Assembly: GCA_964291545.2 (NCBI GenBank)
Contig: OZ219860.1
Coordinates: 558,001-622,000, forward strand
DNA length: 64,000 bases
DNA from: G963667675 sp964291545
GTDB taxonomy: Bacteria; Chloroflexota; Dehalococcoidia; Lucifugimonadales; UBA3495
Direction of reading: 5' to 3'
Part shown: positions 31,947 to 40,163 of the stretch, piece by piece
How positions within the stretch are numbered: the stretch's first letter is position 1
Layout: each line of letters begins with the position of its first letter
Translations under genes and position numbers: made by a program
Notes under the pieces: generated by a model
Databases searched by the model: none
What the model was told of the DNA's origin: nothing
Seen by the model: only the letters and a program-made list of their open reading frames with translations

Positions 31947-33848
31947 ATGGAGTGGGCCTGGCTCATTCCGGTCTTCTGCTTTGCGGCCGCCCCGGTTATC
32001 GTCGTTGCCGGTAAGTTCCTGCCCGGCAAAGGCGCTTCGCTGTCAATCCTCGCCGTCGCCGCCGGGTTCGCGCTCTTCTGGGTCGTTCTAGCCGGCTTCC
32101 TGGGCTCCGGCCCTGCATCCAACGACTGTTTCACCAGCGTTGACACCAGGGCGCTGACCTGTGCGTTCAGCCTCTCCTGGTTCCAGGCCGGGGACGTCCA
32201 ATTCTTCTGGGGCATGGTCGTCGACCCGCTGGCCGTGGTCATGCTGGGTCTGGTCACGTTTGTCGCCCTGCTGGTGCAGATATATTCCTTGGGCTACATG
32301 CGCGACGATCCCCGCTTTAGTTGGTACTTCGCCGTGCACTCCCTGTTCGCCGCCGCCATGTTGACCCTGGTGCTGGCCGACAACTTCCTGCTGCTGTACG
32401 TCGCCTGGGAACTCGTCGGCATCTGCTCCTACCTGCTCATCGGCTTCTGGCACGAGCGGCCCGCTGCCAAAGAGGCGGCCAAGAAGGCCTTCATCGTCAC
32501 CCGCATCGGCGACGTGGGCCTGCTGGTCGGCATCCTGCTGCTGTGGCGCGAGGTGGGGTCGTTCAGCATGTCCGATGCCTTCGACGCCGCCCGCACCGGG
32601 GCTATGAGCGAGGGCGTAACCACCGCCGCTGCGCTGCTGCTGTTTCTCGGCGCAATGGGCAAGTCGGCCCAGGTCCCCTTTCACGTCTGGCTGCCCGACG
32701 CCATGGAGGGCCCCACGCCCGTCAGCGCGTTGATTCACGCCGCCACCATGGTGGTGGCCGGCGTCTATCTCGTTGCCAGGGCCTTCCCCATCTTCCAGGC
32801 CTACGACGCCGACCCCCTGCTGGTCGTGGCAATCGTCGGGCTGGCCACAGCGCTGATGGCTGCCTCCATTGCCCTGGTCGCCACCGACCTCAAGCGCATC
32901 CTGGCCTACTCCACCATCAGCCACCTGGGCCTGATGATGCTGTCCCTGGGGGCCTTCGGCTACACCGCCGCGGTGTTCCACCTGTTGGCCCACGGCTTTG
33001 CCAAGGCCCTGCTGTTCCTCGCCGCCGGCAGTGTGCTGCACAGTACCGGCGAGCAGGACATCCGGCGCATGGGCGGCCTCCGCCGCGTCATGCCCCTGAC
33101 CGCGCTGGTCTTCTCCGTTGGCGCGCTCTCCCTGGGAGGCATCCCCATCTTTGCCGGCTACTGGAGCAAGGAGGAGGTGCTGGCCGCGGTAGGCGGCAAC
33201 CGCAACGCCGCCTTTCTCGCCCTCACCTTGTTGGCCTCGTTCCTGAGCGCGCTGTACATGTCCCGCGCCATGTTCGCCGCCTTCTTCGGGAAAGCCAAGC
33301 CTGAATCGGCGCAAGTCCACGAAGCCCCGGCTCTGATGGCCTGGCCAATGGTCCTGCTCGCGGTACTGGCGGCCGGTTTCGGCTGGGTGAGCTTCAACTG
33401 GCCCGGAGGCTACGACGGGCTTGGAACGTTCCTCTTTTTCGGCCAGGAACAAGGCTTTAAGTTCACCTGGTGGCTGGGGGTTCTCTCCGCGGTCCTGGCC
33501 CTGGGCGCATTCGCCCTCGCCTTGCTGATCTACGTCCGGGCCGCGGACTTCCACCAGGCGGCCTGGGCCCGCTTTGCCCCGGGCATACGAGTGGTGGAGA
33601 ACAAGTACTACTTCGACGAGGTCTACCAGTGGACGGTGGACCGGGTGGTGCTGGCCTTCTCCAGGCTGGTGGCCCTGTTCGACCGCGCCGTGGTAAACGA
33701 CCTGGCGGTCAACGGCCCGGCCCACTTTATACGCCGCCTTGGAGTATCTCTGCGACTGCACGTCACCGGGCGCGTTTACAGCTACGCCTTGGGCATGGCC
33801 CTGGGCACGGTGGGGCTCGCAATCTTCTGGTGGCTGAGGTCCACCTGA
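31947..33848 (+). CDS. nuoL: NADH-quinone oxidoreductase subunit L
   Basis: 633 residues from ATG 31947 (a TTG directly before it is equally possible). An antiporter-like proton-pumping subunit: VAWELVGICSYLLIGFW, LPDAMEGPTPVSALIHAATM, LAYSTISHLGLMML and the C-terminal lateral-helix part after residue 500 (VVENKYYFDEVYQWTVD). The long tail distinguishes it from NuoM and NuoN. Confidence 0.96.
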   Translation: MEWAWLIPVFCFAAAPVIVVAGKFLPGKGASLSILAVAAGFALFWVVLAGFLGSGPASNDCFTSVDTRALTCAFSLSWFQAGDVQFFWGMVVDPLAVVMLGLVTFVALLVQIYSLGYMRDDPRFSWYFAVHSLFAAAMLTLVLADNFLLLYVAWELVGICSYLLIGFWHERPAAKEAAKKAFIVTRIGDVGLLVGILLLWREVGSFSMSDAFDAARTGAMSEGVTTAAALLLFLGAMGKSAQVPFHVWLPDAMEGPTPVSALIHAATMVVAGVYLVARAFPIFQAYDADPLLVVAIVGLATALMAASIALVATDLKRILAYSTISHLGLMMLSLGAFGYTAAVFHLLAHGFAKALLFLAAGSVLHSTGEQDIRRMGGLRRVMPLTALVFSVGALSLGGIPIFAGYWSKEEVLAAVGGNRNAAFLALTLLASFLSALYMSRAMFAAFFGKAKPESAQVHEAPALMAWPMVLLAVLAAGFGWVSFNWPGGYDGLGTFLFFGQEQGFKFTWWLGVLSAVLALGAFALALLIYVRAADFHQAAWARFAPGIRVVENKYYFDEVYQWTVDRVVLAFSRLVALFDRAVVNDLAVNGPAHFIRRLGVSLRLHVTGRVYSYALGMALGTVGLAIFWWLRST

Positions 33849-33855
33849 CGCGGCC

Positions 33856-35373
33856 GTGATGGACTCATTCGACCAAATAGCCCTGCTTTTGCTTCTCGTG
33901 GTCCCGCTGGCCGGGGCGGTGGTGTTGATGTTCGCCCCCGGCGGCCGGGCATCCAGAGAAGTCTGGCTCTTCTCCGTTTTCGTCGCAGCCGTCTCCCTGG
34001 CCCTGTCCCTGGTGATTTTCGCCCGCTACGACTACGGCCAGGGCGGGTTCCAGTTCACCCGGACCTTCGAGTGGCTAGGCGCACCCCTCAACATCGACTT
34101 TTCGCTGGGCATCGACGGCATCACCGCTCCGCTGGTCTTGCTCAACGGCATAGTGCTCCTGGGCGGCGTGCTCATATCTCAGACCATCCGCTATCGCACC
34201 AGGGACTTCTTCGTGCTGCTCCTGGCCCTGGGCTCCGGGGTGTTCGGCGTCTTTGCCGTGCGCGACCTGTTCTTCCTGTTCTTCTTCTACGAGCTGGCGG
34301 TCCTGCCCATGTACCTGCTCATCGGAGTCTGGGGCAGCAGCACCGACTTTGGCACGTTCCTGCGCACCAAGGAGTACGGCGCTATGAAGCTGATGCTCTA
34401 CCTCATCGCCGGCAGCGTGCTGGTGTGGGTTGGCATCCTGGCCGTATACGTCGAGGCGGGAAGCGCCGGGGTCCCCACATTCTCCCTGTCCGAGCTTGGA
34501 GCCTTGGCGCCCGACGGCACATTCAGCGAGACCTTCCAGACCCTGGTGTTTCCCCTGTTCCTGATTGGATTCGGCGTACTGGCCGGCCTGTGGCCATTCC
34601 ACACCTGGTCCCCAGACGGCCACGTCGCCGCGCCCACGGCGGTCAGCATGCTCCACGCCGGCGTCCTGATGAAGCTGGGCGCTTACGGCATCATCCGGGT
34701 GGGCCTGGTGCTGCTGCCCGACGGCGCAGCCAACTGGATGCCCGTGCTCATCAGCCTGGGCACGGTAAACGTCCTCTACGGCGCGGTCTCGGCCATGTCC
34801 CAGCAGGACCTGAAATACGTCATCGGTTATTCCAGCGTCAGCCACATGGGCTACGTGCTCATGGGCATCGCCACTTTGGACCGGGTCGGCGTCGCCGGCG
34901 GCGTGCTGCAGATGTTCTCCCACGGCATCATGACCGCCCTGATGTTCCTGCTGGTCGGCGCCATCTACGACCGGGCCCACGTCCGGGACATCAACGTGCT
35001 GAACGGCCTGTCTAACCGCATGAGGGTGACCAGCTTCTTCTTCGCCGTCGCCGTCCTGGCGTCCATGGGGCTGCCCGGCCTCAGCGGATTTATCGCCGAG
35101 TTCATGGTGTTCACCGGGGCTTTCCGCACTTATCTGCCTTTGGCCGTTCTGGCCGTGATCGGCGCGGCCCTGACCGCAGTCTATGTTCTGCGGCTGCTGG
35201 CCCGCACCTTCCTGGGCGAGTCCGACGCCCGCTGGCGGGACCTGACCGACGCCGGCGGCATGGAGAAGGCCGTCGGCGGCGCTTTCGTGCTGATTCTCAT
35301 ATTCGTCGGCGTCTGGCCGGACCCCCTGACCAGGGTCATCAACGCCAGCGTGGCGACGCTGCCGGGAGTGTAG
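33856..35373 (+). CDS. nuoM: NADH-quinone oxidoreductase subunit M
   Basis: 505 residues, start GTG 33856 or ATG 33859. YELAVLPMYLLIGVWG holds the conserved Glu, and WSPDGHVAAPTAVSMLHAGV is the NuoM form of the antiporter motif (TAVSMLHAG). YSSVSHMGYVLMG follows. It begins 7 bp after nuoL and ends 7 bp before nuoN. Confidence 0.96.
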   Translation: MMDSFDQIALLLLLVVPLAGAVVLMFAPGGRASREVWLFSVFVAAVSLALSLVIFARYDYGQGGFQFTRTFEWLGAPLNIDFSLGIDGITAPLVLLNGIVLLGGVLISQTIRYRTRDFFVLLLALGSGVFGVFAVRDLFFLFFFYELAVLPMYLLIGVWGSSTDFGTFLRTKEYGAMKLMLYLIAGSVLVWVGILAVYVEAGSAGVPTFSLSELGALAPDGTFSETFQTLVFPLFLIGFGVLAGLWPFHTWSPDGHVAAPTAVSMLHAGVLMKLGAYGIIRVGLVLLPDGAANWMPVLISLGTVNVLYGAVSAMSQQDLKYVIGYSSVSHMGYVLMGIATLDRVGVAGGVLQMFSHGIMTALMFLLVGAIYDRAHVRDINVLNGLSNRMRVTSFFFAVAVLASMGLPGLSGFIAEFMVFTGAFRTYLPLAVLAVIGAALTAVYVLRLLARTFLGESDARWRDLTDAGGMEKAVGGAFVLILIFVGVWPDPLTRVINASVATLPGV

Positions 35374-35380
35374 AGCGACC

Positions 35381-36895
35381 GTGCCGGACCTGACCGCAAA
35401 CCTGGAACTGCTGACGCCGGAGTTCGCGCTGGCGGGACTGGCCTTCCTGGTCTTTACCGCCGACCTGCTGCTCCCCGCCCGCGGCAAGGTAGTCCTGCCC
35501 TGGCTGGCCGCCGGAGGACTGGCCGGAATCATCGTCCTCTCGCTGTTTATGCTCTGGGGCGAAAACAAGACCCTCTACGATGGCCTGCTGGCCGTAGACG
35601 ACTACTCCCTGTTCTTCAAGATGTTTTTCCTGGGCATAGGCGTCTTCATAGTCTTCGCCTCCATCGACTACGTGAACAAGTTCCTGGAAAACCCCGGCGA
35701 GTTCTACGGCCTCCTGCTGCTGTCAATCCTGGGCATGAACGTGATGGCCCAGTCCCGGGAGCTCTTGACCGCCTACATCTCCCTGGAGTTGCTGAGTTTC
35801 AGCCTCTACGTCCTGGCCTCCCACGCCCGGTCCAGTCCCCGGTCCAACGAGGCCGGGCTCAAGTACATCCTCGTCGGGGCCTTCTCCTCGGCCATCCTGC
35901 TATACGGCATCAGCATGGTCTACGGCACGCTGGGAGTCACCCGGTTCGACGACATCAGCGCCGCCCTGGCCGTCGCCGGGGACATCAGTCCCTCCCTTTG
36001 GGTAGGCGTTGCCTTGATACTGGTGGGGCTTGGATTCAAGGTTGCCGCCGTCCCCTTCCATATGTGGGCCCCGGACGTTTACGAAGGTTCGCCGTTCCCC
36101 ATCACGGCCTATCTGGCCATCGGCTCCAAGACCGCTGCTTTCGCCCTGGCCCTGCGGCTGGCCGCCGAAGGATTTGTCCCCGCCGTAGACCGCTGGGAGC
36201 AGTGGCAGGTCATCCTGGCCGTCCTGGCCGCGGCTACCATGTTGACCGGCAACCTGGTTGCCCTGGCCCAGCAAAACCTCAAGCGCCTCATGGCCTACTC
36301 CGGAATCTCTCACGGAGGCTTTGTCCTGGCGGGACTGGCCGCCCTGTCCTCCGGCTCCGTATTGGCCTCCAACGGCATCATGCTCTACCTGGTCGGCTAC
36401 TGCGTCGCCAGCCTTGTCGTATTTGCCGGGCTCATCGCCTTCTTCAACACCACCCGGCGAGAGAACATCACCGGGCTGGCCGGACTTGCCGACAGCCGGC
36501 CCTTCCTGGCCGCCTCCATCGCCATAGGACTGTTCTCCCTGGGCGGCCTGCCCATCTTCGCCGGCTTTGCCGTCAAGTTCTACCTGTTCACCGCCATCGC
36601 CAAGGCCGGGTTCCTGTGGCTGGCCGGACTGGCCATCTTCAGCAGCCTGGTCTCCATCTACTACTATCTACAAATCATCCGGCAGATGTACATCGAACCT
36701 GCCTCGGATTCTCCCGACGAGACTTCCGATGAACTCTTAGAGGACCAGGCTCCGGCCGTCCCGCTCGCCGCCTCGCCCTCGGCCCTGCTGATGGCGGTGA
36801 TAGCCGTCGGCGTCGCCGCCCTGTTCTGGATAGGCGTCTACCCTGCCCCGCTTCTTGACCCAATCGAGGCGGCCAGTCAAGCGATTCTGCCGTGA
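35381..36895 (+). CDS. nuoN: NADH-quinone oxidoreductase subunit N
   Basis: 504 residues, GTG start. YISLELLSFSLYVLA, VPFHMWAPDVYEGSPFPITA and MAYSGISHGGFVL are NuoN-specific. A poorly conserved acidic loop (residues about 435-460) precedes the last helix. It closes the nuo operon; a new promoter follows at 36937. Confidence 0.96.
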   Translation: MPDLTANLELLTPEFALAGLAFLVFTADLLLPARGKVVLPWLAAGGLAGIIVLSLFMLWGENKTLYDGLLAVDDYSLFFKMFFLGIGVFIVFASIDYVNKFLENPGEFYGLLLLSILGMNVMAQSRELLTAYISLELLSFSLYVLASHARSSPRSNEAGLKYILVGAFSSAILLYGISMVYGTLGVTRFDDISAALAVAGDISPSLWVGVALILVGLGFKVAAVPFHMWAPDVYEGSPFPITAYLAIGSKTAAFALALRLAAEGFVPAVDRWEQWQVILAVLAAATMLTGNLVALAQQNLKRLMAYSGISHGGFVLAGLAALSSGSVLASNGIMLYLVGYCVASLVVFAGLIAFFNTTRRENITGLAGLADSRPFLAASIAIGLFSLGGLPIFAGFAVKFYLFTAIAKAGFLWLAGLAIFSSLVSIYYYLQIIRQMYIEPASDSPDETSDELLEDQAPAVPLAASPSALLMAVIAVGVAALFWIGVYPAPLLDPIEAASQAILP

Positions 36896-36936
36896 CCCCG
36901 TGGCAGGCGCCAAGACACGTGGACTGGCAACGCCGG

Positions 36937-36945
36937 TGATATAAT
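36937..36945 (+). promoter_or_regulatory. Extended -10 promoter upstream of the TIGR00725-like gene
   Basis: TGATATAAT (TGn plus a perfect TATAAT) in the 101-bp gap after nuoN; no strong -35, as expected for extended -10 promoters. It would drive the TIGR00725-like gene and eno. Confidence 0.5.
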
Positions 36946-36996
36946 GGCAGCCGCCTTGAAAACCACCCCTTCTTCACCGGCAGGTCGTCTACCCGC

Positions 36997-37491
36997 ATGA
37001 TTATTTCCGTTGTCGGAGCCAGCAACCCCACCACAAAGCAGCACTTGGAATTGGCCGAAGCCGTGGGCCGCGAGCTGGCCCAGCGAGGAGTGATGGTCGC
37101 TTGCGGCGGGCTTTCCGGCGTCATGGAAGCCGTCTGCCGGGGCGCCAAGTCCGCCGGGGGCGTCACCATCGGCATCCTGCCCGGCGGCATCGCCGCAGAC
37201 GCCAACGACTACGTCGACGTACCCATCGTCACCAACATGGGGTATTCCCGTAACGCCATCGTGGCCTACACCGGCCGCGCCGTCATCGCCGTCGGCGGCG
37301 CGTACGGTACCCTGTCGGAGATCAGCCTCGCCCTTGCCGAAAAAATCCCGGTGGTCGGCTTGGAGACCTGGGAGTTGACCCGCAATGGCGACGGCCAGCC
37401 GGTGCACGGCGACATCATCCGGGCTTCAGGCCCCGCCGACGCGGTGGACAAGGCCCTTGCCGCCGCCGCCGCCAGGGACGGGACTGGCTAG
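36997..37491 (+). CDS. TIGR00725 family LOG-like Rossmann protein
   Basis: 164 residues. MIISVVGASNPTTKQ, ACGGLSGVMEAVCRGAKSAGG, GILPGG and AVGGAYGTLSEISLALAEK match the TIGR00725/SLOG group (formerly lysine-decarboxylase-like). LOG enzymes cleave nucleotide monophosphates with a PGGxGT(x)xE motif; here the second motif reads GGAYGTLSE, as in the TIGR00725 subgroup, so nucleotide binding is likely but hydrolysis unproven. It lies 7 bp before eno, a probable co-transcribed pair. Confidence 0.88.
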   Translation: MIISVVGASNPTTKQHLELAEAVGRELAQRGVMVACGGLSGVMEAVCRGAKSAGGVTIGILPGGIAADANDYVDVPIVTNMGYSRNAIVAYTGRAVIAVGGAYGTLSEISLALAEKIPVVGLETWELTRNGDGQPVHGDIIRASGPADAVDKALAAAAARDGTG

Positions 37492-37498
37492 GTTGGGG

Positions 37499-38839
37499 AT
37501 GGCCTTGAGCGAAACAGACCAGAGCGGCAATGCAACCATAGCCGCAGTGCAGGGCCGGGAGGTCCTGGACTCCCGCGGCAATCCCACCGTAGAGGCCGAG
37601 ATCACCCTATCCAACGGCGGGAGTTTTCGCGCCGCCGTCCCGTCGGGCGCCAGCACCGGCACCCACGAGGCCCTGGAACTCCGGGACAAGGACCCCCAAC
37701 GCTACGGCGGCAACGGTGTTTTGCGGGCTGTTGCCAACGTCAACGAGGTCATAGGCCCTGCCATACTTGGCCGAACGCTTCATCCAGGATCATCCCTGGA
37801 CGAAGAACTAATCGCCCTGGACGGCTCGCCGGACAAGAGCAATCTGGGAGCCAACGCCCTGCTGGCCGTTTCTATGGCTTTATCCAAGGCCCAGGCTGCA
37901 ATTGCCGGCCACGGCGATTCCCTGTGGCAGAGCCTTGCACTGGGCGGACCGGTGAGTCTGCCGGTGCCCATGTTCAACATCCTCAACGGCGGCCGTCACG
38001 CCTCCAACTCCGTCGACATACAGGAGTTCATGGTCTTGCCGGTGGGAGCGCCCACTTTTGCCGATGCCCTGCGCGCCGGCGCAGAGGTGTACCAGCAACT
38101 CAAGGCAGCCCTCCGCGACGCCGGGCACAACCTGAACGTGGGCGACGAGGGCGGCTTTGCCCCGTCTTTGCCCTCCAACCGCAGCGCAATCGAGCTTGTG
38201 CTAAGCGCAATAGAGGCCGCCGGCTACGCCCCAGGCCGCGATATGTACCTCGGTCTGGACGTGGCGGCTTCCGAACTCTTCGACAAAGAGTCCGGCGACT
38301 ACGTGCTGGAACGCGAAGGCGCCCGGCTAACTGCTCCGCAATTGGTGGACCTGTACGAGCAGTGGGTCAGCGACTATCCCATCATCAGCATCGAAGATGG
38401 TCTGTTCGAAGACGATTGGGCCGGCTGGATGGAATTGACCGCCCGGCTGGGAGACTCAGTGCAGTTGGTGGGCGACGACCTGCTAGTCACCAATTCGCAG
38501 CGGATTAAAAGAGCGATAGACCCCCCCGCCTGCAACGCCGTGCTGCTGAAGCCCAACCAGGCCGGGACCCTCAGCGAAACGCTGGACGCTTTGAAACTGG
38601 CCCGAGGGTCCGGTTGGGGCACGGTCATGAGCCATCGTTCCGGGGAGACCGAGGACACCACCATTGCCGACCTGGCCGTAGGGTGGGACGTCCGCCAGAT
38701 TAAGACCGGAGCGCCTGCCCGTTCCGAGCGGGTGGCCAAGTACAACCGGCTGCTGCGCATCGAGGCCGAACTGGGCGACCAGGCCCGCTATGCCGGTAGT
38801 TCCGCTTATGGTCGACTGCTGGACTCCCGCCCGGCCTGA
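37499..38839 (+). CDS. eno: Enolase
   Basis: 446 residues from ATG 37499 (frame open further upstream inside the previous gene, not enolase-like). Interconverts 2-phosphoglycerate and phosphoenolpyruvate. AVQGREVLDSRGNPTVEAEI, VPSGASTGTHEALELRD, HNLNVGDEGGFAP, ISIEDGLFEDDW, LLKPNQAGTLSETL (catalytic Lys) and SHRSGETEDTTIADLAV are all canonical. GAPDH follows, so two glycolytic steps are clustered, with 158 bp between them. Confidence 0.98.
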   Translation: MALSETDQSGNATIAAVQGREVLDSRGNPTVEAEITLSNGGSFRAAVPSGASTGTHEALELRDKDPQRYGGNGVLRAVANVNEVIGPAILGRTLHPGSSLDEELIALDGSPDKSNLGANALLAVSMALSKAQAAIAGHGDSLWQSLALGGPVSLPVPMFNILNGGRHASNSVDIQEFMVLPVGAPTFADALRAGAEVYQQLKAALRDAGHNLNVGDEGGFAPSLPSNRSAIELVLSAIEAAGYAPGRDMYLGLDVAASELFDKESGDYVLEREGARLTAPQLVDLYEQWVSDYPIISIEDGLFEDDWAGWMELTARLGDSVQLVGDDLLVTNSQRIKRAIDPPACNAVLLKPNQAGTLSETLDALKLARGSGWGTVMSHRSGETEDTTIADLAVGWDVRQIKTGAPARSERVAKYNRLLRIEAELGDQARYAGSSAYGRLLDSRPA

Positions 38840-38997
38840 TACCTTCCAGACGCCCAGCGACGCCGCCTCCATCTCCTGTGGGCCTTGCTGCTTTTCAAGC
38901 CGCTTGCATCGGTTTATCATATGGACTGCCCGTCCCGGCCCTTGGCGCAGCCAGCGGCTTGACCGCGATCGGGCATCCCTAACGCTTGGAGGTACCG

Positions 38998-40011
38998 ATG
39001 ACCACCCGAATAGGCATCAACGGTTTCGGCAGAATTGGCCGCCTCGTCCTGCGGGCCATGACCTCGCGCCACCCCGACAAGATAGAAGTGGCCGCGGTCA
39101 ATGACCTCACCGACGCCGAGACCAACGCCTATCTGTTCAAATACGACACCAACTACGGCGCCTATCCGGGCGAAGTCCAGGCAGTTGACGGCGGCCTCAG
39201 AGTCGACGGTCGCAGCATAAGGGTCTTTTCCGAGCGCGACCCTGCCCGGATCCCCTGGTCTGAATTGGACGTGGACCTGGTTGTAGAATCCACCGGCATC
39301 TTCACCGACGCCGACAAGGCCGCCGGGCACCTGGAGGGCGGCGCCAAGAAGGTCGTGATTTCCGCCCCCGCCAAAGGAGAGGACCTGACTATAGTCCTGG
39401 GCGTTAACGATCACCTGTACGACGCCGCCAAGCACAAGGTAGTGTCCAACGCTTCCTGCACCACCAACTGCTTTGCTCCCATGGTGAAGGTCCTCCACGA
39501 CGCTTTCGGAGTTGAACACGGCCTCATGTCCACCATTCACGCCTACACCAACGACCAGGTGATAGCCGACCAGCGGCATTCGGACCTGCGGCGCTCTCGC
39601 GCTGCCGCCATGAACATAATCCCCACCAGCACCGGCGCCGCCAGGGCCGTCGGCCTAGTCCTGCCGGAACTCAACGGCAAGCTCCACGGCGTAGCCTTCC
39701 GCGTCCCAACCTCCACCGGCTCCGTCACCGACTTCACCGCCGCCGTCGCCAAGGACGCCTCTCCGGACGACGTCAATCAGGTCTTTAAAGACGCCGCCCA
39801 GGGTCCCCTCAAGGGCATCCTCGAATACGTGGACCAACCCCTGGTGAGCTCGGACTTCCGCGGCAACCCCCATAGCTGCATCTTCGACGCCCTCTCCACC
39901 ATAGTAATGGAGGACCGCATGGTGAAGATCATGGGCTGGTACGACAACGAGTGGGGCTATTCCTGCCGCACCGCCGACTTGTGCGCCCTGATGCACGACA
40001 AGGGCATCTGA
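38998..40011 (+). CDS. gap: Glyceraldehyde-3-phosphate dehydrogenase
   Basis: 337 residues. ATG 38998 follows GGAGGT at 4 nt spacing. IGINGFGRIGRLVLRA starts the Rossmann fold, SNASCTTNCFAP holds the catalytic Cys, and the conserved His is in the HAYTNDQ region. NGKLHGVAFRVPTSTGSVTD and WYDNEWGYS are also present. The residue after the second strand (VNDL) suggests NAD+ rather than NADP+ preference (family knowledge). Confidence 0.98.
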   Translation: MTTRIGINGFGRIGRLVLRAMTSRHPDKIEVAAVNDLTDAETNAYLFKYDTNYGAYPGEVQAVDGGLRVDGRSIRVFSERDPARIPWSELDVDLVVESTGIFTDADKAAGHLEGGAKKVVISAPAKGEDLTIVLGVNDHLYDAAKHKVVSNASCTTNCFAPMVKVLHDAFGVEHGLMSTIHAYTNDQVIADQRHSDLRRSRAAAMNIIPTSTGAARAVGLVLPELNGKLHGVAFRVPTSTGSVTDFTAAVAKDASPDDVNQVFKDAAQGPLKGILEYVDQPLVSSDFRGNPHSCIFDALSTIVMEDRMVKIMGWYDNEWGYSCRTADLCALMHDKGI

Positions 40012-40163
40012 CCCGGCTCCCGGTACGTATCCACAGAGGGGCCTTCCATACCCGGAATAGACCTGTCCTTCCAGATCGCGGTCGTGACTAACTCCACCGG
40101 CGGGCTGGCCGGTTTTCTCAGGGGCTCGGCCCATAGCCTCCCCGGCATGCGTACTGTCTTCTG

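Noticed and set aside
32088..33761. Minus-strand open frame of 557 codons opposite nuoL
   Set aside because: Gln/Gly/His-rich antisense shadow; nuoL is unambiguous.
34075..35568. Minus-strand open frame of 497 codons opposite nuoM and nuoN
   Set aside because: Same low-complexity antisense shadow type; no domains.
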